DNA of 64,000 bases from Enterococcus phoeniculicola ATCC BAA-412. GTDB lineage: Bacteria > Bacillota > Bacilli > Lactobacillales > Enterococcaceae. A model generated the notes under the pieces. It searched no databases. It saw only the letters and a program-made list of their open reading frames with translations, and had not been told where the DNA came from. Both the position numbers and the translations under genes were made by a program. How positions within the stretch are numbered: position 1 is the stretch's first letter; the number at the start of each line of letters is the position of its first letter. The DNA lies in NCBI RefSeq assembly GCF_000407505.1, contig NZ_ASWE01000001.1, forward strand, positions 1,299,324 through 1,363,323. Reading direction: 5' to 3'. This document shows positions 23,931 through 33,716 of the stretch, piece after piece.

Positions 23931-24955
23931 TATTTTTTCCCTCCTTCATCTAAATTTACAACTAACTCTTCAGCATCATATTTATTTTCTATTAAATTAT
24001 ACTTATACAATAGAGCAATGTAGTCATTGTATCGATCTACGTCAGAATAACCGAATCCATTTTTAACGGTATTATCACTTTGCCAAAGTTTCGGTAGAAA
24101 TTCATTTTCCATCACTTTTTTTATTTTTTCTTCATTTCCCTTAGCCGCAGGAGCATAATGAGTGATTGCGTTCTCAATTCCTTCATCTAAATGATTGTCA
24201 ACAAGATACGCTATTGATCGGTTCAACGCTTGAGTGAATTTCTGACATAACTCCGGATGTTCCTTTAACAATTGATCACTTGTAATTACTACATTTCCTT
24301 GCGTGGGCATGTAATTTTCTGAACGGAATTCTCCTACTGAAATCCCTTGTTCTTCAAGATCGTACACTCTCAACATTGAAAAGCTGATTGCATCTACTTG
24401 GTCTGATACAAGTGCATTTACTATAGCACCTGTTCCAATTATTTTAATTGATACGTCATCTAACGAAAGACCTGCTTGCTCTAAAATTACTTGTAGCTGG
24501 ATGAAATTAGGACTTCCATACGAGGTAATTCCAATTGTTTTTCCTTTTAAATCTTTGGGTTCAGAAATCCCAGACTCATTTTTATAAATAATTGAACCTA
24601 ATCCTTCTTGATACGTAGTATGAATTATTTTTACAGGAACATTATTTGATCTTCCCATTACAACTGGATCTGAATTAGGAAACCCAAATTCGACATTGTT
24701 TGCTGCAACATTTTTTACTATTTCAGAAGCTGAAGCATAATAAAACTCAACGTCTAATCCCTCTTCTTCAAACCAGCCTTTTTCTTTTGCTAGATAGAGT
24801 GGGGCATAGTAGGGAGTAGCGGCACCATCAATTTGAATAGCTACTTTTGCAAGACCTTTATCATTTTTTTCAACTACTATTTCTTTACTTCCACATGAAG
24901 CCAAAAGAAAAACAAATCCTAATGTGATTAAAAGAAACTTTATTTTATTTTTCAT
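23930..24955 (-). CDS. ABC substrate-binding lipoprotein, NMT1/THI5-like
   Basis: 341 residues with lipobox FLLASCGS at about 17-24. The mature part has the family pattern: QIDGAATPYYAPLYLAKEKG, WFEEEGLDVEFYYASAS, FGFPNSDPVVMGRSNNVPVK, then GKTIGITSYGSPNFIQLQV. Relatives bind pyrimidine precursors, riboflavin, aliphatic sulfonates or similar small molecules. It overlaps both neighbours (ATGA at 24952). The operon is headed by the ATPase gene and sits next to a PucR regulator and a nucleoside phosphorylase cluster, so a nucleobase-like or pyrimidine ligand is a reasonable guess, not more. Confidence 0.87.
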   Translation of the reverse strand: MKNKIKFLLITLGFVFLLASCGSKEIVVEKNDKGLAKVAIQIDGAATPYYAPLYLAKEKGWFEEEGLDVEFYYASASEIVKNVAANNVEFGFPNSDPVVMGRSNNVPVKIIHTTYQEGLGSIIYKNESGISEPKDLKGKTIGITSYGSPNFIQLQVILEQAGLSLDDVSIKIIGTGAIVNALVSDQVDAISFSMLRVYDLEEQGISVGEFRSENYMPTQGNVVITSDQLLKEHPELCQKFTQALNRSIAYLVDNHLDEGIENAITHYAPAAKGNEEKIKKVMENEFLPKLWQSDNTVKNGFGYSDVDRYNDYIALLYKYNLIENKYDAEELVVNLDEGGKK

Positions 24956-25728
24956 TTTTCAGCCTCCGTTTCATTCCAAGACAAGAAATGAGACTCAAAA
25001 TATTCAATAATGGCATAAAAAATCAACCCTAAAAAGATTGTAAAAAAGATGCCAGCAATCAATAATGGTGTATTAAAGGTTGATGCTGCATAGGTTTGTA
25101 AGTATCCTAACCCATTTTGACCAGACATCCATTCAGCAACCGTTGCGCCAATAATTGCTTGAATAATTCCAACTTTGAGTGCCGCAAAAATCGCAGGTAG
25201 AGCATATGGAAGTTCTAGACTCCTAAAAATCTGTGAGCGATCTGCTTTTATAACTGTCATTAAATCATACATATCCTTGGGAATGGCATTCATTCCATCA
25301 ATCATTCCAATAATAATTGGGAAAAAGACCATTGAAAATACAACAAACAGTTTAGAAAATAACCCTAATCCAAACCAAATAATAAAGATAGGAACTAAAG
25401 CGATTTTGGGTGCTACTTGAAAGAAAATTAAAAATGGCATAAGCGTTAACCTAATCGTCTCATTCTTATAAATAAAATAGCCTAAAACTAACCCAAAAAT
25501 TGTGGCCAAAACAAATCCAGCTACTGTCTCGAACCCTGTAATTAATAAATGTGGCCAAATTTTTCCGCTTATCATTTGATTCACAATTTCTTTGAATACA
25601 TTCATAGGAGACGGAAGCATAAAAGCAGGGACATTTGCTTGAGTAATATAGAGTTGCCAAATAATCACTAATAAAGCTACCGACAGCAGAGGATCTAACC
25701 AGCGAGTATATTTCTTTCTAATTTTCAA
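24952..25728 (-). CDS. ABC transporter permease (SsuC/ThiX type)
   Basis: 258 residues, about six membrane segments; EAA region near SLELPYALPAIFAALKVGII. It has FQVAPKIALVPIFIIWFGLG in common with the second permease of the operon. Four-base overlaps on both sides (with the ATPase gene upstream and the binding-protein gene downstream) indicate tight translational coupling. Confidence 0.88.
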   Translation of the reverse strand: MKIRKKYTRWLDPLLSVALLVIIWQLYITQANVPAFMLPSPMNVFKEIVNQMISGKIWPHLLITGFETVAGFVLATIFGLVLGYFIYKNETIRLTLMPFLIFFQVAPKIALVPIFIIWFGLGLFSKLFVVFSMVFFPIIIGMIDGMNAIPKDMYDLMTVIKADRSQIFRSLELPYALPAIFAALKVGIIQAIIGATVAEWMSGQNGLGYLQTYAASTFNTPLLIAGIFFTIFLGLIFYAIIEYFESHFLSWNETEAEK

Positions 25729-26474
25729 TGTTCCAGCAGCCCCCTTAAATAGTTACTGTATTCAATGAATTTTTCTGAACCACGAACAGCTAAATCTCGG
25801 TCTTCACCTAAATCAATAGGGAGTATTTCTTTAATGGTTCCAGGACGAGGACTCATAATGACTACTTTAGTGGATAAGAAAACCGCTTCATCAATATCAT
25901 GTGTTACAAATAAAATTGTTTTCCCTGATTCTTTCCAAATTCTAGATAATTCCAAGTTTAAAGTATCTCTTGTCATAGCATCTAAAGCACCAAATGGCTC
26001 ATCCATCATCAATACAGTCGGGTTATACGAAAGTGAACGTGCAATTGAAACACGTTGTTTCATTCCTCCAGAAAGCTCTTTAGGCAGAGAATTACGGAAC
26101 TTCTCTAAGCCAACCATTTCAATGAGCTCATCAACTTTAGCTAATGTTTCCTTGGTCTTTTGCTTCTTTATTTCTAAAGGAAAGACAACATTCTGATAGA
26201 CCGTTTTCCAAGGAAATAAAACGGAGTCCTGAAATACAAATCCATTGTTTTCATCTTCTGATGTAAAGGTCAAACTACCTGTATCATGTGATTCTAAACC
26301 ACTGATAATTCGTAATAATGTTGATTTTCCGCAACCACTTGGACCAATTAAAGAAATAAAATCCCCTTCATTTACTGTTAAATTAACCTTATCCAAGGCT
26401 GTCATCTTTTCTTTTGTGTTAGAGATAAATGTTTTTCCTAAATCTTTAACAGCTACTACCACTTTTTCTTTCAT
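25725..26474 (-). CDS. ABC transporter ATPase (SsuB/TauB type)
   Basis: 249 residues. Walker A GPSGCGKSTL (about 43-52), Q-loop in GFVFQDSVLFPWKTV, signature LSGGMKQRVSIARSL, Walker B VLMMDEPFGALD and the H-loop FVTHDIDEAV are all intact. It powers import by the two permeases encoded downstream. First gene of the four-gene operon, 10 bases after the PucR stop, so the regulator is probably cotranscribed. Confidence 0.92.
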   Translation of the reverse strand: MKEKVVVAVKDLGKTFISNTKEKMTALDKVNLTVNEGDFISLIGPSGCGKSTLLRIISGLESHDTGSLTFTSEDENNGFVFQDSVLFPWKTVYQNVVFPLEIKKQKTKETLAKVDELIEMVGLEKFRNSLPKELSGGMKQRVSIARSLSYNPTVLMMDEPFGALDAMTRDTLNLELSRIWKESGKTILFVTHDIDEAVFLSTKVVIMSPRPGTIKEILPIDLGEDRDLAVRGSEKFIEYSNYLRGLLEH

Positions 26475-26484
26475 TTTTTTCTCC

Positions 26485-27699
26485 TTACTTCGTCATTTTA
26501 TTTAGCTCAAAATGGACAATCCCTAAAAACATTTTGAGTTTATCGCTTGTATTACCATAATTTAGCCCTGTTAGCTTCTCAATTTTTTCTAAACGATATC
26601 TCAGGGTATTGATATGAATGAACAGCTCTTCACTTGTTTGCTTTAGTTGTTCATTATTTCTAAAAAAAGTTTGTAGCGTTTCCATTAATTGACGATTATC
26701 AATAATCGGCTCTAGATGATTCATCAAATGATTAGCAATCTCTGTGTCAGCTAGTCGATTCATGACATCATAAAATTCGACTGTAGCATAAAGTAGAATA
26801 GGGGTTTCTGATCCAATAAATTGATTCATTTTATGAGTAAATGTCGCTTGACGATTTCCTTCGACAATATTATGAATAGGAACCGGATCACTTAATCCAA
26901 AATAGAGAATCAATGAATCCTTCTCAACATTTTTTATTAAAAGTGATTGGTCATTTACTTTTTTTAAAGCTGAATATAGATATTCGTCGTCTATTTTGTT
27001 TTCAGAAAAGAGAATCACGCTAATTGAATTAATATCATTGACATAAAGATAATCAGTTAATTGGTTGGTTTCAACCATCTGATTTAATTGCTGTATTAAC
27101 AATAAAAGTAAGTTTTGCATAATCTGCCAATAATTTGAATTTTTAGCAGTCGTTTTTGATGTATGAAACCAGTCAATGTTCGGCCCAGCTTGCAGAACTG
27201 TTACTTTTGTATCTTCCGTTACGCCGCTTAGTTGCTTTAAATGTTGTAATGGAGCTGATTGTAGTCGTGTGGTTAATAAGTATTTTGCTAAATTTTCTCG
27301 TAAAAAAACAGATTCCCGTTCAACAAACAAAGAATGATTAATTCGATCCATGATAGTCAGATACGTAACATCTACTGGTATGGTAAAAATTGGAAGATTC
27401 GCTTCTCTAGCCATTTTCAAAGCGGTTTCAGAAAAACAAAAATTCTCTTCTTGTATTTTTATTGCCAAACCAATCGCATGTAGTTTAATTAAATCTTCTA
27501 TTAATTGATTATGAACTTGGAAATCATTTGTGACTGTTTCAGAGCTAGTTAATAAAAATTCGCCTCCTTGAAGCCAAAATTTTACTTTTGGAGATTCCAT
27601 AATTGTAACCGAATCAATAGCACTATTAAAATTGATTGGTCCATTTATCAACTTGATTGGTAATTCTACCCGGTTCATTAATTGCTTTAATGTAATCAC
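26485..27699 (-). CDS. PucR-family transcriptional regulator
   Basis: 404 residues from GTG 27699, preceded by GAGGTGAT; the longer frame to 27744 has no ribosome-binding site. The N-terminal PucR domain (about 1-120: ITLKQLMNRVELPIKLINGP, then [16 protein letters not shown]) and the C-terminal PucR-type HTH (about 335-400: LKQTSEELFIHINTLRYRLE, KIEKLTGLNYGNTSDKLKMF) are both present. Family members often control purine or nucleoside degradation. It is transcribed with the ABC importer and divergently from the MFS/phosphorylase/deoB genes, so it may control both. Confidence 0.88.
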   Translation of the reverse strand: MITLKQLMNRVELPIKLINGPINFNSAIDSVTIMESPKVKFWLQGGEFLLTSSETVTNDFQVHNQLIEDLIKLHAIGLAIKIQEENFCFSETALKMAREANLPIFTIPVDVTYLTIMDRINHSLFVERESVFLRENLAKYLLTTRLQSAPLQHLKQLSGVTEDTKVTVLQAGPNIDWFHTSKTTAKNSNYWQIMQNLLLLLIQQLNQMVETNQLTDYLYVNDINSISVILFSENKIDDEYLYSALKKVNDQSLLIKNVEKDSLILYFGLSDPVPIHNIVEGNRQATFTHKMNQFIGSETPILLYATVEFYDVMNRLADTEIANHLMNHLEPIIDNRQLMETLQTFFRNNEQLKQTSEELFIHINTLRYRLEKIEKLTGLNYGNTSDKLKMFLGIVHFELNKMTK

Positions 27700-28011
27700 G
27701 TTTATCACCTCATAAAGAATAATAGAAAAACTTAGGATATTCAAGCATAGATAAATGATGCTCTTTATTGATTACTTCAAAAATATGGATTTATCTCTAT
27801 AGAAAACTTTTTTATTTCTTCAATATAATACCTATGTTAATAGTAATTTTCATGATGTCAATCAAGATTCTGAAAGAACTTATTTTTTGTATATTCCTAC
27901 AAAAAAAGAAGATTTTTTTTAGATTCTTCTCCAATAGAAATGAAAAAAACCCTTTGCTATACTGTAAACGTTGATAGCGCTTCAGCAATACCAAGTTTTT
28001 ATGGAGGAAAA
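27700..28011. promoter_or_regulatory. Divergent regulatory region between pucR-like gene and MFS operon
   Basis: AT-rich 312-base spacer. On the plus strand an extended -10, TGCTATACT (-10 hexamer 27958-27963), lies about 50 bases before the MFS start. Just after it, CGTTGATAGCGCTTCA (27969-27984) resembles a degenerate catabolite (cre) or regulator site. No gene is seen in the spacer. The poly-A and poly-T tracts may bend DNA. Confidence 0.45.
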
Positions 28012-29223
28012 ATGACTATGGAATTATCTAATACTTCAAAAACAACAAAAGCTCAGAAAAATATTTTATTTACAGCCATGAGTGGATTAGGGCTTCAAAG
28101 TATGAGTACAATGTTGCTTTCTTTTGTCTTGGCTACTATGATTTCAGATTTTGGAATAAATGGAGCAGCAGGCGGATTTATTTCTACAATCACAAATATT
28201 GGCATGCTTGTAGGTGGAATCATCTTCGGAACACTGGCTGATCGAAAAGGTCGTGTAAAAATTTTTGTTATCACTGTTGCCATTTTTTCTATAGCTACAG
28301 GGGGAATGGCTTTTGCAAATAACATTTACCTTGTTTATCTATTCCGATTTTTAGTTGGAGTCGGTGGCGGTGGTGAATATGGCGTTGTTATGTCTATGGT
28401 TGCAGATAGCTTTTCAAGTGAAAAAAGAGGAAGAGTAAACTCATATGTGACTATTTCTGGACAGGTGGGCAGTATTGTAGCCGCACTCGCAGCAGCGCTT
28501 ATCATCCCAATGTTTGGCTGGCGTGCATTATTTATATTCGGTGCTTTACCAATCTTTTTAGCTATCTATGCGCACTTTAAACTAGAAGAATCTGAAGAAT
28601 GGCGTAAAGAAGTTTTAGAGACGCAAGTAAAACCTTCTATAAAGGATTTATTCACCGAGGGTAGGGCCTCCGTAACTATTCGATTAACCATTATGGCTAT
28701 TGCCCAAGTCGCTGGCTACTTTGGATTAATGAACTGGTTACCATCTATTCTACAACAAAAGATTGGTCTGACCGTTTCGGGATCTTCTTACTGGATGATT
28801 GCTACAATTGTAGGTATGTCTATTGGAATGCTGTTTTTTGGTCAAATAATGGATAAAGTTGGTGCAAAATTTGCCTATGCTTTATTTTTAATTGCTTCAG
28901 CAATCGCTGTTTTTATTTATTCATTTGCTGACTCAGGCATGGCTATTCTACTTGGCGGGGCTGCTGTAGGTTTCTTTTGTAACGGTATGAATGCGGGGTA
29001 TGGAGCAATTGTAGGAAATCTTTATCCCTCACATATTAGAGCAACTGCGAATAATATCATTTTCAACATTGGTCGTGCTGTTGGCGGATTTTCATCTGTT
29101 TTCATTGGTTTCTTTTTAGATAACTACTCGCTAACAATTGCTATGCTATTTTTATCAATTTTATATATTATTTCATTACTTTCTGTATTATCATTAAAAA
29201 TGAAGAATAACAAAGGAGAATAA
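28012..29223 (+). CDS. MFS transporter
   Basis: 403 residues, about 12 membrane segments. The signature between helices 2 and 3, GTLADRKGRVKIFV, and the GGGGEYGVVMSMVADSF region fit the metabolite:H+ symporter group. ATG 28012 follows GGAGG at 28003-28007; an earlier in-frame ATG (27940) lies upstream of the promoter. It is the first gene of an operon with a nucleoside phosphorylase and deoB, so a nucleoside or related compound is the likely substrate; the family alone does not decide this. Confidence 0.88.
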   Translation: MTMELSNTSKTTKAQKNILFTAMSGLGLQSMSTMLLSFVLATMISDFGINGAAGGFISTITNIGMLVGGIIFGTLADRKGRVKIFVITVAIFSIATGGMAFANNIYLVYLFRFLVGVGGGGEYGVVMSMVADSFSSEKRGRVNSYVTISGQVGSIVAALAAALIIPMFGWRALFIFGALPIFLAIYAHFKLEESEEWRKEVLETQVKPSIKDLFTEGRASVTIRLTIMAIAQVAGYFGLMNWLPSILQQKIGLTVSGSSYWMIATIVGMSIGMLFFGQIMDKVGAKFAYALFLIASAIAVFIYSFADSGMAILLGGAAVGFFCNGMNAGYGAIVGNLYPSHIRATANNIIFNIGRAVGGFSSVFIGFFLDNYSLTIAMLFLSILYIISLLSVLSLKMKNNKGE

Positions 29224-29225
29224 CG

Positions 29226-29972
29226 ATGAGTATACATTTAAAAGGGCTTAAACCAGGAGATCTTGGAGAAGCAACTATAATTGTTGGCGATCCGGGAAGA
29301 GTTGAATTAATTTCCCAAGACTGGACAGATAAAAAGAAATTAGTTGACAGCCGTGAGTTTATTGTCGTATCTGGTTTTTGGAATAATCATTTGGTATCAA
29401 TTTGTTCTACTGGAATTGGTGTTGGTTCTACAGAAATTGCGGTAATCGAACTAATAGAAAATGGTGCAAAAAAAATTGTCCGCTGTGGCGGATGTGGGGC
29501 ATGGGTGGATGGTATTGAACCAGGTGATTTAATCATTAATAGTGCTATGGCTAGGACACAAGGTATGCTAGGTGCCTACGTTTCTGATAACTATCCTGCA
29601 GTATCCAATCCGCTTTTAACTTCAGCAATTATTAAAAAAGCTGAAAAATCTGGATTTAAAACGCATACTGGCATTGGCTTAACTTCTGAGTCCTACTATT
29701 TTGGTCAAGGGAGAGTTCCAGATATTCAAACTTCACTAAATGTGGAAAGGGATTATATGAATTATTGGACAGATAGGAATATTCTGAATTGTGAAATGGA
29801 AACAGCTGTATTATTTCTTTTAGGTAGTTTATATAACATACCAGTAGCTAACTGCTTAGTTGTACATGTTAGTAGAAAAAATGAAAAATGGACAAATGAT
29901 GAAGATTATCGTCGTATCCATAAAGCATCTTCAGAAATTGTTTTGTCTTGTCTTGTAGATGAAACCCTATAA
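29226..29972 (+). CDS. Nucleoside phosphorylase (uridine/purine phosphorylase family)
   Basis: 248 residues, the standard length of hexameric PNP/UdP-type enzymes. It would split a nucleoside with phosphate to base and (deoxy)ribose-1-phosphate. Motifs: VGDPGRVELI (phosphate site, about 18-27), CSTGIGVGSTEIAVIELI (about 60-77), VRCGGCGAWVDGIEPGD, and CEMETAVLFLLG near 180-191, which holds the ribose-binding Met-Glu. ATG 29226 comes two bases after the MFS stop, with AAAGGAG upstream. The product feeds the phosphopentomutase encoded next. Confidence 0.9.
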   Translation: MSIHLKGLKPGDLGEATIIVGDPGRVELISQDWTDKKKLVDSREFIVVSGFWNNHLVSICSTGIGVGSTEIAVIELIENGAKKIVRCGGCGAWVDGIEPGDLIINSAMARTQGMLGAYVSDNYPAVSNPLLTSAIIKKAEKSGFKTHTGIGLTSESYYFGQGRVPDIQTSLNVERDYMNYWTDRNILNCEMETAVLFLLGSLYNIPVANCLVVHVSRKNEKWTNDEDYRRIHKASSEIVLSCLVDETL

Positions 29973-30063
29973 GAAGATTGTTTAATCTATAATCTCTGCG
30001 TTTAGAAACCAGGGACAGATTACTTTTGAAGTAATGAGAGCTAATACAGTGGGAGGAATTGAC

Positions 30064-31230
30064 ATGTTTAAACGTGTACATTTGATAGTAATGGATTCAG
30101 TAGGGATTGGGGAAGCACCTGATGCAGAGAAGTTTGGTGATGTAGGCTCTGATACCCTCGGACATATTGCTGATAAAGCTGGATTGAAAATTCCTCATTT
30201 AGAAAATTTAGGTCTAGGAACTATTCGCCCGTTAAAAGGGGTAAAATCAGTCGCAGATCATAAAGGATATGCAACAAAGCTGGAAGAAGTTTCAGTAGGA
30301 AAAGATACGATGACGGGGCATTGGGAAATTATGGGCTTAAATATTAAAAAACCATTCCGCGTATTTCCTGACGGCTTCCCAGAAGAATTATTAAAACAAA
30401 TTTCTGATTTTTCAGGACGTGGAATTGTCTGCAACAAGCCTTATAGTGGAACCGCTGTGATTGATGATTACGGCGAACATCAGATGAAAACAGGGGATTT
30501 AATTGTCTACACCTCCGCAGACCCTGTGCTGCAGATTGCGGCACATGAGGACATTATTCCTTTAGATGAGCTCTATCGTATTTGCCAATACGTTCGCGAT
30601 ATCACAAAAGATGAGCCGTATATGATTGGACGCATTATTGCCAGACCGTATGTAGGAGAGCCAGGAAACTTCACTCGTACAAGCAACCGTCATGACTATG
30701 CACTTGATCCCTTCGGGCATACCGTTTTAGATTCTTTGAAAGAAGCAGACAAAGACGTGATTGCGGTTGGGAAAATTAATGACATTTTTAATGGTCAAGG
30801 GATCACAGAATTTGTCCGCACAAAGAGTAACATGGATGGAGTGGACCAACTATTAGACGTGATGAAAAAAGGGTTTACAGGACTAAGTTTTACCAATTTA
30901 GTGGATTTTGATGCTCTCTTTGGTCACCGACGAGATGTTGTGGGCTATGGCAAAGCAATTGAAGAATTTGATGCCCGCATCCCAGAGATAATAGAAGCTA
31001 TGGGTGAAGAGGATTTATTGATGATTACCGCAGATCATGGAAATGATCCAACGTTCCCGGGAACCGACCATACACGTGAATATGTGCCATTACTTGTTTA
31101 TAGCAAGAAGATGAAGGGGCAAGGGGCATTAAGCCAAGGATACTATGCAGATATTTCTGCAACAATTGCTGAAAACTTTGAAGTAGCTGCCACTGAAAAT
31201 GGTACAAGCTTCTTAAAATTATTAAATTAA
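30064..31230 (+). CDS. deoB: Phosphopentomutase
   Basis: 388 residues, typical for bacterial DeoB. It converts ribose-1-phosphate or deoxyribose-1-phosphate to the 5-phosphate. Metal ligands of the alkaline-phosphatase fold are visible: [12 protein letters not shown] (start), [12 protein letters not shown] (about 80-91, catalytic Thr), and [19 protein letters not shown] near the C-terminus. ATG 30064 follows GGGAGG (30051-30056). It completes a salvage path with the upstream phosphorylase; the deoC aldolase is not in the window. Confidence 0.95.
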   Translation: MFKRVHLIVMDSVGIGEAPDAEKFGDVGSDTLGHIADKAGLKIPHLENLGLGTIRPLKGVKSVADHKGYATKLEEVSVGKDTMTGHWEIMGLNIKKPFRVFPDGFPEELLKQISDFSGRGIVCNKPYSGTAVIDDYGEHQMKTGDLIVYTSADPVLQIAAHEDIIPLDELYRICQYVRDITKDEPYMIGRIIARPYVGEPGNFTRTSNRHDYALDPFGHTVLDSLKEADKDVIAVGKINDIFNGQGITEFVRTKSNMDGVDQLLDVMKKGFTGLSFTNLVDFDALFGHRRDVVGYGKAIEEFDARIPEIIEAMGEEDLLMITADHGNDPTFPGTDHTREYVPLLVYSKKMKGQGALSQGYYADISATIAENFEVAATENGTSFLKLLN

Positions 31231-31245
31231 TTAAAAACGACTATC

Positions 31246-31308
31246 TGGACTGAAAGACACAATCTGCATTTCTCAATGCCTCTTGTATCTTTCAGTCCAA
31301 ACTTTTTT
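31246..31308 (+). terminator. Terminator after deoB
   Basis: Perfect 12-bp stem TGGACTGAAAGA (31246-31257) with TCTTTCAGTCCA (31288-31299), followed by AACTTTTTTAA. It separates the nucleoside cluster from the tyrosine decarboxylation island. Confidence 0.85.
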
Positions 31309-31805
31309 AATAAGAGAATACTTCCTCAGTCCCAAATAAAATACGGAAACTCTACAATGTAATTACCCAGTTAAATTTCGCATAAACATACATTTCTTGT
31401 ACAATCCTATTCCTCTCAACAATTCACTAAAGTTTCATAAAAAAAAAAGAAAATTTTTATGGATAAAAGATGCACTTAAAAGAACATCTGCTTCTTTTGT
31501 TATAAAAAAAAGAGAAGGCTCTTATTTTTTTCTTTCAAATAAAAAAATCGCAATTAAATGATAATGAAAACGTCACTCATTTTTCAAAAAAAACAAAATA
31601 ATTTGAAAAATTCGGTTTTTTGACACAATTTCAAAATCATTCAGAATTGTCAGAAGCTTTCGACTGCTATTTTACCGTTATTTTAAATGAGCAATTTTAT
31701 GTTATTTAATTTTCTTCTGAAAATTAGAAAAATCTCATAATGCTGTAATTTGTGCATTCTTTCGCATGAATAAATAAAAAAAAGAAAAAAAGAGAAATTT
31801 ACCTG
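31309..31805. other. AT-rich intergenic spacer, no gene seen
   Basis: About 500 bases with long A and T tracts and no convincing reading frame, RNA or terminator. It separates deoB from the tyrS promoter. Its low GC and lack of features resemble the junction of a gene island. Confidence 0.5.
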
Positions 31806-31834
31806 TTGACAAAAAAAACGAAACGTACTATGCT
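31806..31834 (+). promoter_or_regulatory. Promoter of the tyrS T-box leader
   Basis: TTGACA (31806-31811), 17-base spacer, TATGCT (31829-31834). The predicted start near 31841 fits the 5' end of the T-box leader. Confidence 0.8.
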
Positions 31835-31840
31835 ACGGAT

Positions 31841-32080
31841 AAGTTAATAAACAAGCAACGAAAGAAAAGCAGTAAAGAGATAACCTCTATCTTAGAGAGC
31901 TAGTGGTGGTGAGAACTAGTATACGTTATTGATTGAATTACATTCTGGAGCTTATGCCTTTAAGGCACGTGTAACGGCGATAATCGTTTGGAGGTATATA
32001 GAATTTTTCTATATATAAATTTGGGTGGTACCACGATGAATTTCGTCCCTAAGTCTAACGACTTAGGGACTTTTTTTATT
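31841..32080 (+). promoter_or_regulatory. Tyrosine-specific T-box riboswitch
   Basis: The T-box core GGGTGGTACCACG lies at 32023-32035. The terminator stem GTCCCTAAGTC (32045-32055) with GACTTAGGGAC (32060-32070) and a T-run follows directly. The T-box can pair with the 5' arm region to form the antiterminator. The specifier is probably TAC (31922-31924), in the sequence GAACTAGTATACG of Stem I, a tyrosine codon in agreement with the tyrS gene downstream. Uncharged tRNA-Tyr would promote readthrough. Confidence 0.93.
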
Positions 32081-32170
32081 TTCTATCGTGTAAAAATGAT
32101 CTTGTGTATAAGCCTGATTGATATGTAATCAACAGGTTTTCTATAAAAAAATTATTCGGAGGGTGAGAAC

Positions 32171-33427
32171 ATGAACATTATTGATGAGCTAACATGGCGC
32201 GATGCAATCAATCAACAAACAAACGAAGAAGGTCTTCGTGAACTAACAGAAAGCACGAGTATTTCTCTCTATTGTGGTGTTGATCCAACAGGAGATAGCA
32301 TGCACATCGGACACTTAATCCCATTCATGATGATGAAGAGATTTCAATTGGCAGGTCATCACCCATATATCTTAATCGGCGGGGGAACTGGAACAATTGG
32401 AGACCCAAGTGGGCGCACAACAGAACGTGTTTTACAAACAATGGAAACTGTTCAGCATAATGTAGACAGTCTTTCAAACCAAATGAAAAAATTATTTGGG
32501 AAAGATGCCAACGTAACAATGGTCAACAATTACGAATGGTTATCAAAACTTTCACTTTTAGATTTCTTGAGAGACTTTGGGAAAAACTTTAATGTGAATA
32601 CAATGCTTGCAAAAGACATCGTTGCAAGTCGTTTAGAAGTGGGTATTTCATTTACAGAGTTTACTTACCAAATTCTGCAATCTATCGACTTTTTACAATT
32701 ATACAAAGATCACAACGTTCAATTACAAATTGGCGGTGCCGATCAATGGGGAAATATTACTGCTGGACTAGACTTGATTCGTAAGAAAGAAGGACCAGAA
32801 GCTAAAGCCTTTGGGTTAACGATTCCATTAATGCTTAAAGCAGATGGAACAAAATTTGGGAAGACTGCGGGCGGTGCCATTTGGTTAGATCCAAATAAAA
32901 CATCTCCGTTTGAATTCTACCAATTCTGGTTAAATCAAGATGACCGTGATGTTGTAAGATACTTGAAATTCTTTACTTTCTTAGATAAAGAAGAAATTGA
33001 TGCATTAGCGAAAAAGGTTGAAACTGATCCTGGAAAACGCGAAGCACAACGCCGCTTAGCTGAAGAAGTAACAAAATTTGTTCACAGCGAAGAAGCATTA
33101 AAAGAAGCGCAAAAGATTACAGAAGCTCTTTTCTCAGGAAACATCAAAGAACTATCTATTGAGGAAATTGAGCAAGGGTTCGAGCACATGCCTACGGTTG
33201 AGGTTTCTAGTGAAACAAAAAACATCGTGGAATGGCTAGTGGATAATAAAATCGAACCATCTAAACGTCAAGCTCGCGAAGATGTGAGCAATGGAGCTAT
33301 AAGTATTAACGGTGACCGTGTTACCGATTTAGATTTTGCAATCGTGCCGTCACAACATTTCGATGGAAAATTCGTTGTTGTACGCAAAGGGAAGAAAAAT
33401 TACTTTTTGGCAAAAGTAGTGAATTAA
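32171..33427 (+). CDS. tyrS: Tyrosyl-tRNA synthetase
   Basis: 418 residues, full length. HIGH motif at 45-48 (MHIGHL), tyrosine pocket in YCGVDPTGDS and QIGGADQWGN, KMSKS-loop variant KFGKT at about 231-235, and a C-terminal S4-like RNA-binding domain (EPSKRQAREDVSNGAISING). It charges tRNA-Tyr. In enterococci this second tyrS copy heads the tyrosine decarboxylase cluster and acts as tyrosine sensor through its T-box. GGAGGGTG precedes ATG. Confidence 0.97.
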   Translation: MNIIDELTWRDAINQQTNEEGLRELTESTSISLYCGVDPTGDSMHIGHLIPFMMMKRFQLAGHHPYILIGGGTGTIGDPSGRTTERVLQTMETVQHNVDSLSNQMKKLFGKDANVTMVNNYEWLSKLSLLDFLRDFGKNFNVNTMLAKDIVASRLEVGISFTEFTYQILQSIDFLQLYKDHNVQLQIGGADQWGNITAGLDLIRKKEGPEAKAFGLTIPLMLKADGTKFGKTAGGAIWLDPNKTSPFEFYQFWLNQDDRDVVRYLKFFTFLDKEEIDALAKKVETDPGKREAQRRLAEEVTKFVHSEEALKEAQKITEALFSGNIKELSIEEIEQGFEHMPTVEVSSETKNIVEWLVDNKIEPSKRQAREDVSNGAISINGDRVTDLDFAIVPSQHFDGKFVVVRKGKKNYFLAKVVN

Positions 33428-33528
33428 AAGTTACTAATAATCTCATGAAGAGAAGGCGTGTGATTATTTGAACGAAGTTAAAATTCAAATCTCCTTATAG
33501 GTGACACGCAAACCGTTAATGCCTAAGA

Positions 33529-33569
33529 GAAGAGGGAATCTGTCTTTACAGATTTCCTCTTCTTTTTTT
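33529..33569 (+). terminator. Terminator between tyrS and tdcA
   Basis: A 15-bp stem (33529-33543 with 33548-33562, one G-U), loop CTTT, then a T-rich tail. It shows that tdcA has, at least partly, its own promoter in 33570-33700 or depends on readthrough. That stretch is AT-rich with no clear consensus promoter. Confidence 0.85.
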
Positions 33570-33716
33570 CTGACAAGACAGCACCGGTTAAATGAGAAAA
33601 TGAGAAAAAGATGAGCAAACTTGTTATATATATCACTTTACAGATTGTTTTTTTAGGTGTACCTTTTGGTAGCAAAATCTAAATCAATAAAAAATTTGTA
33701 AGGAGGAATTTTTCGT

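Noticed and set aside
27963-27984. cre site before the MFS gene
   Set aside because: The match to the cre consensus is broken at conserved positions, so it is only mentioned as a possible regulator site.
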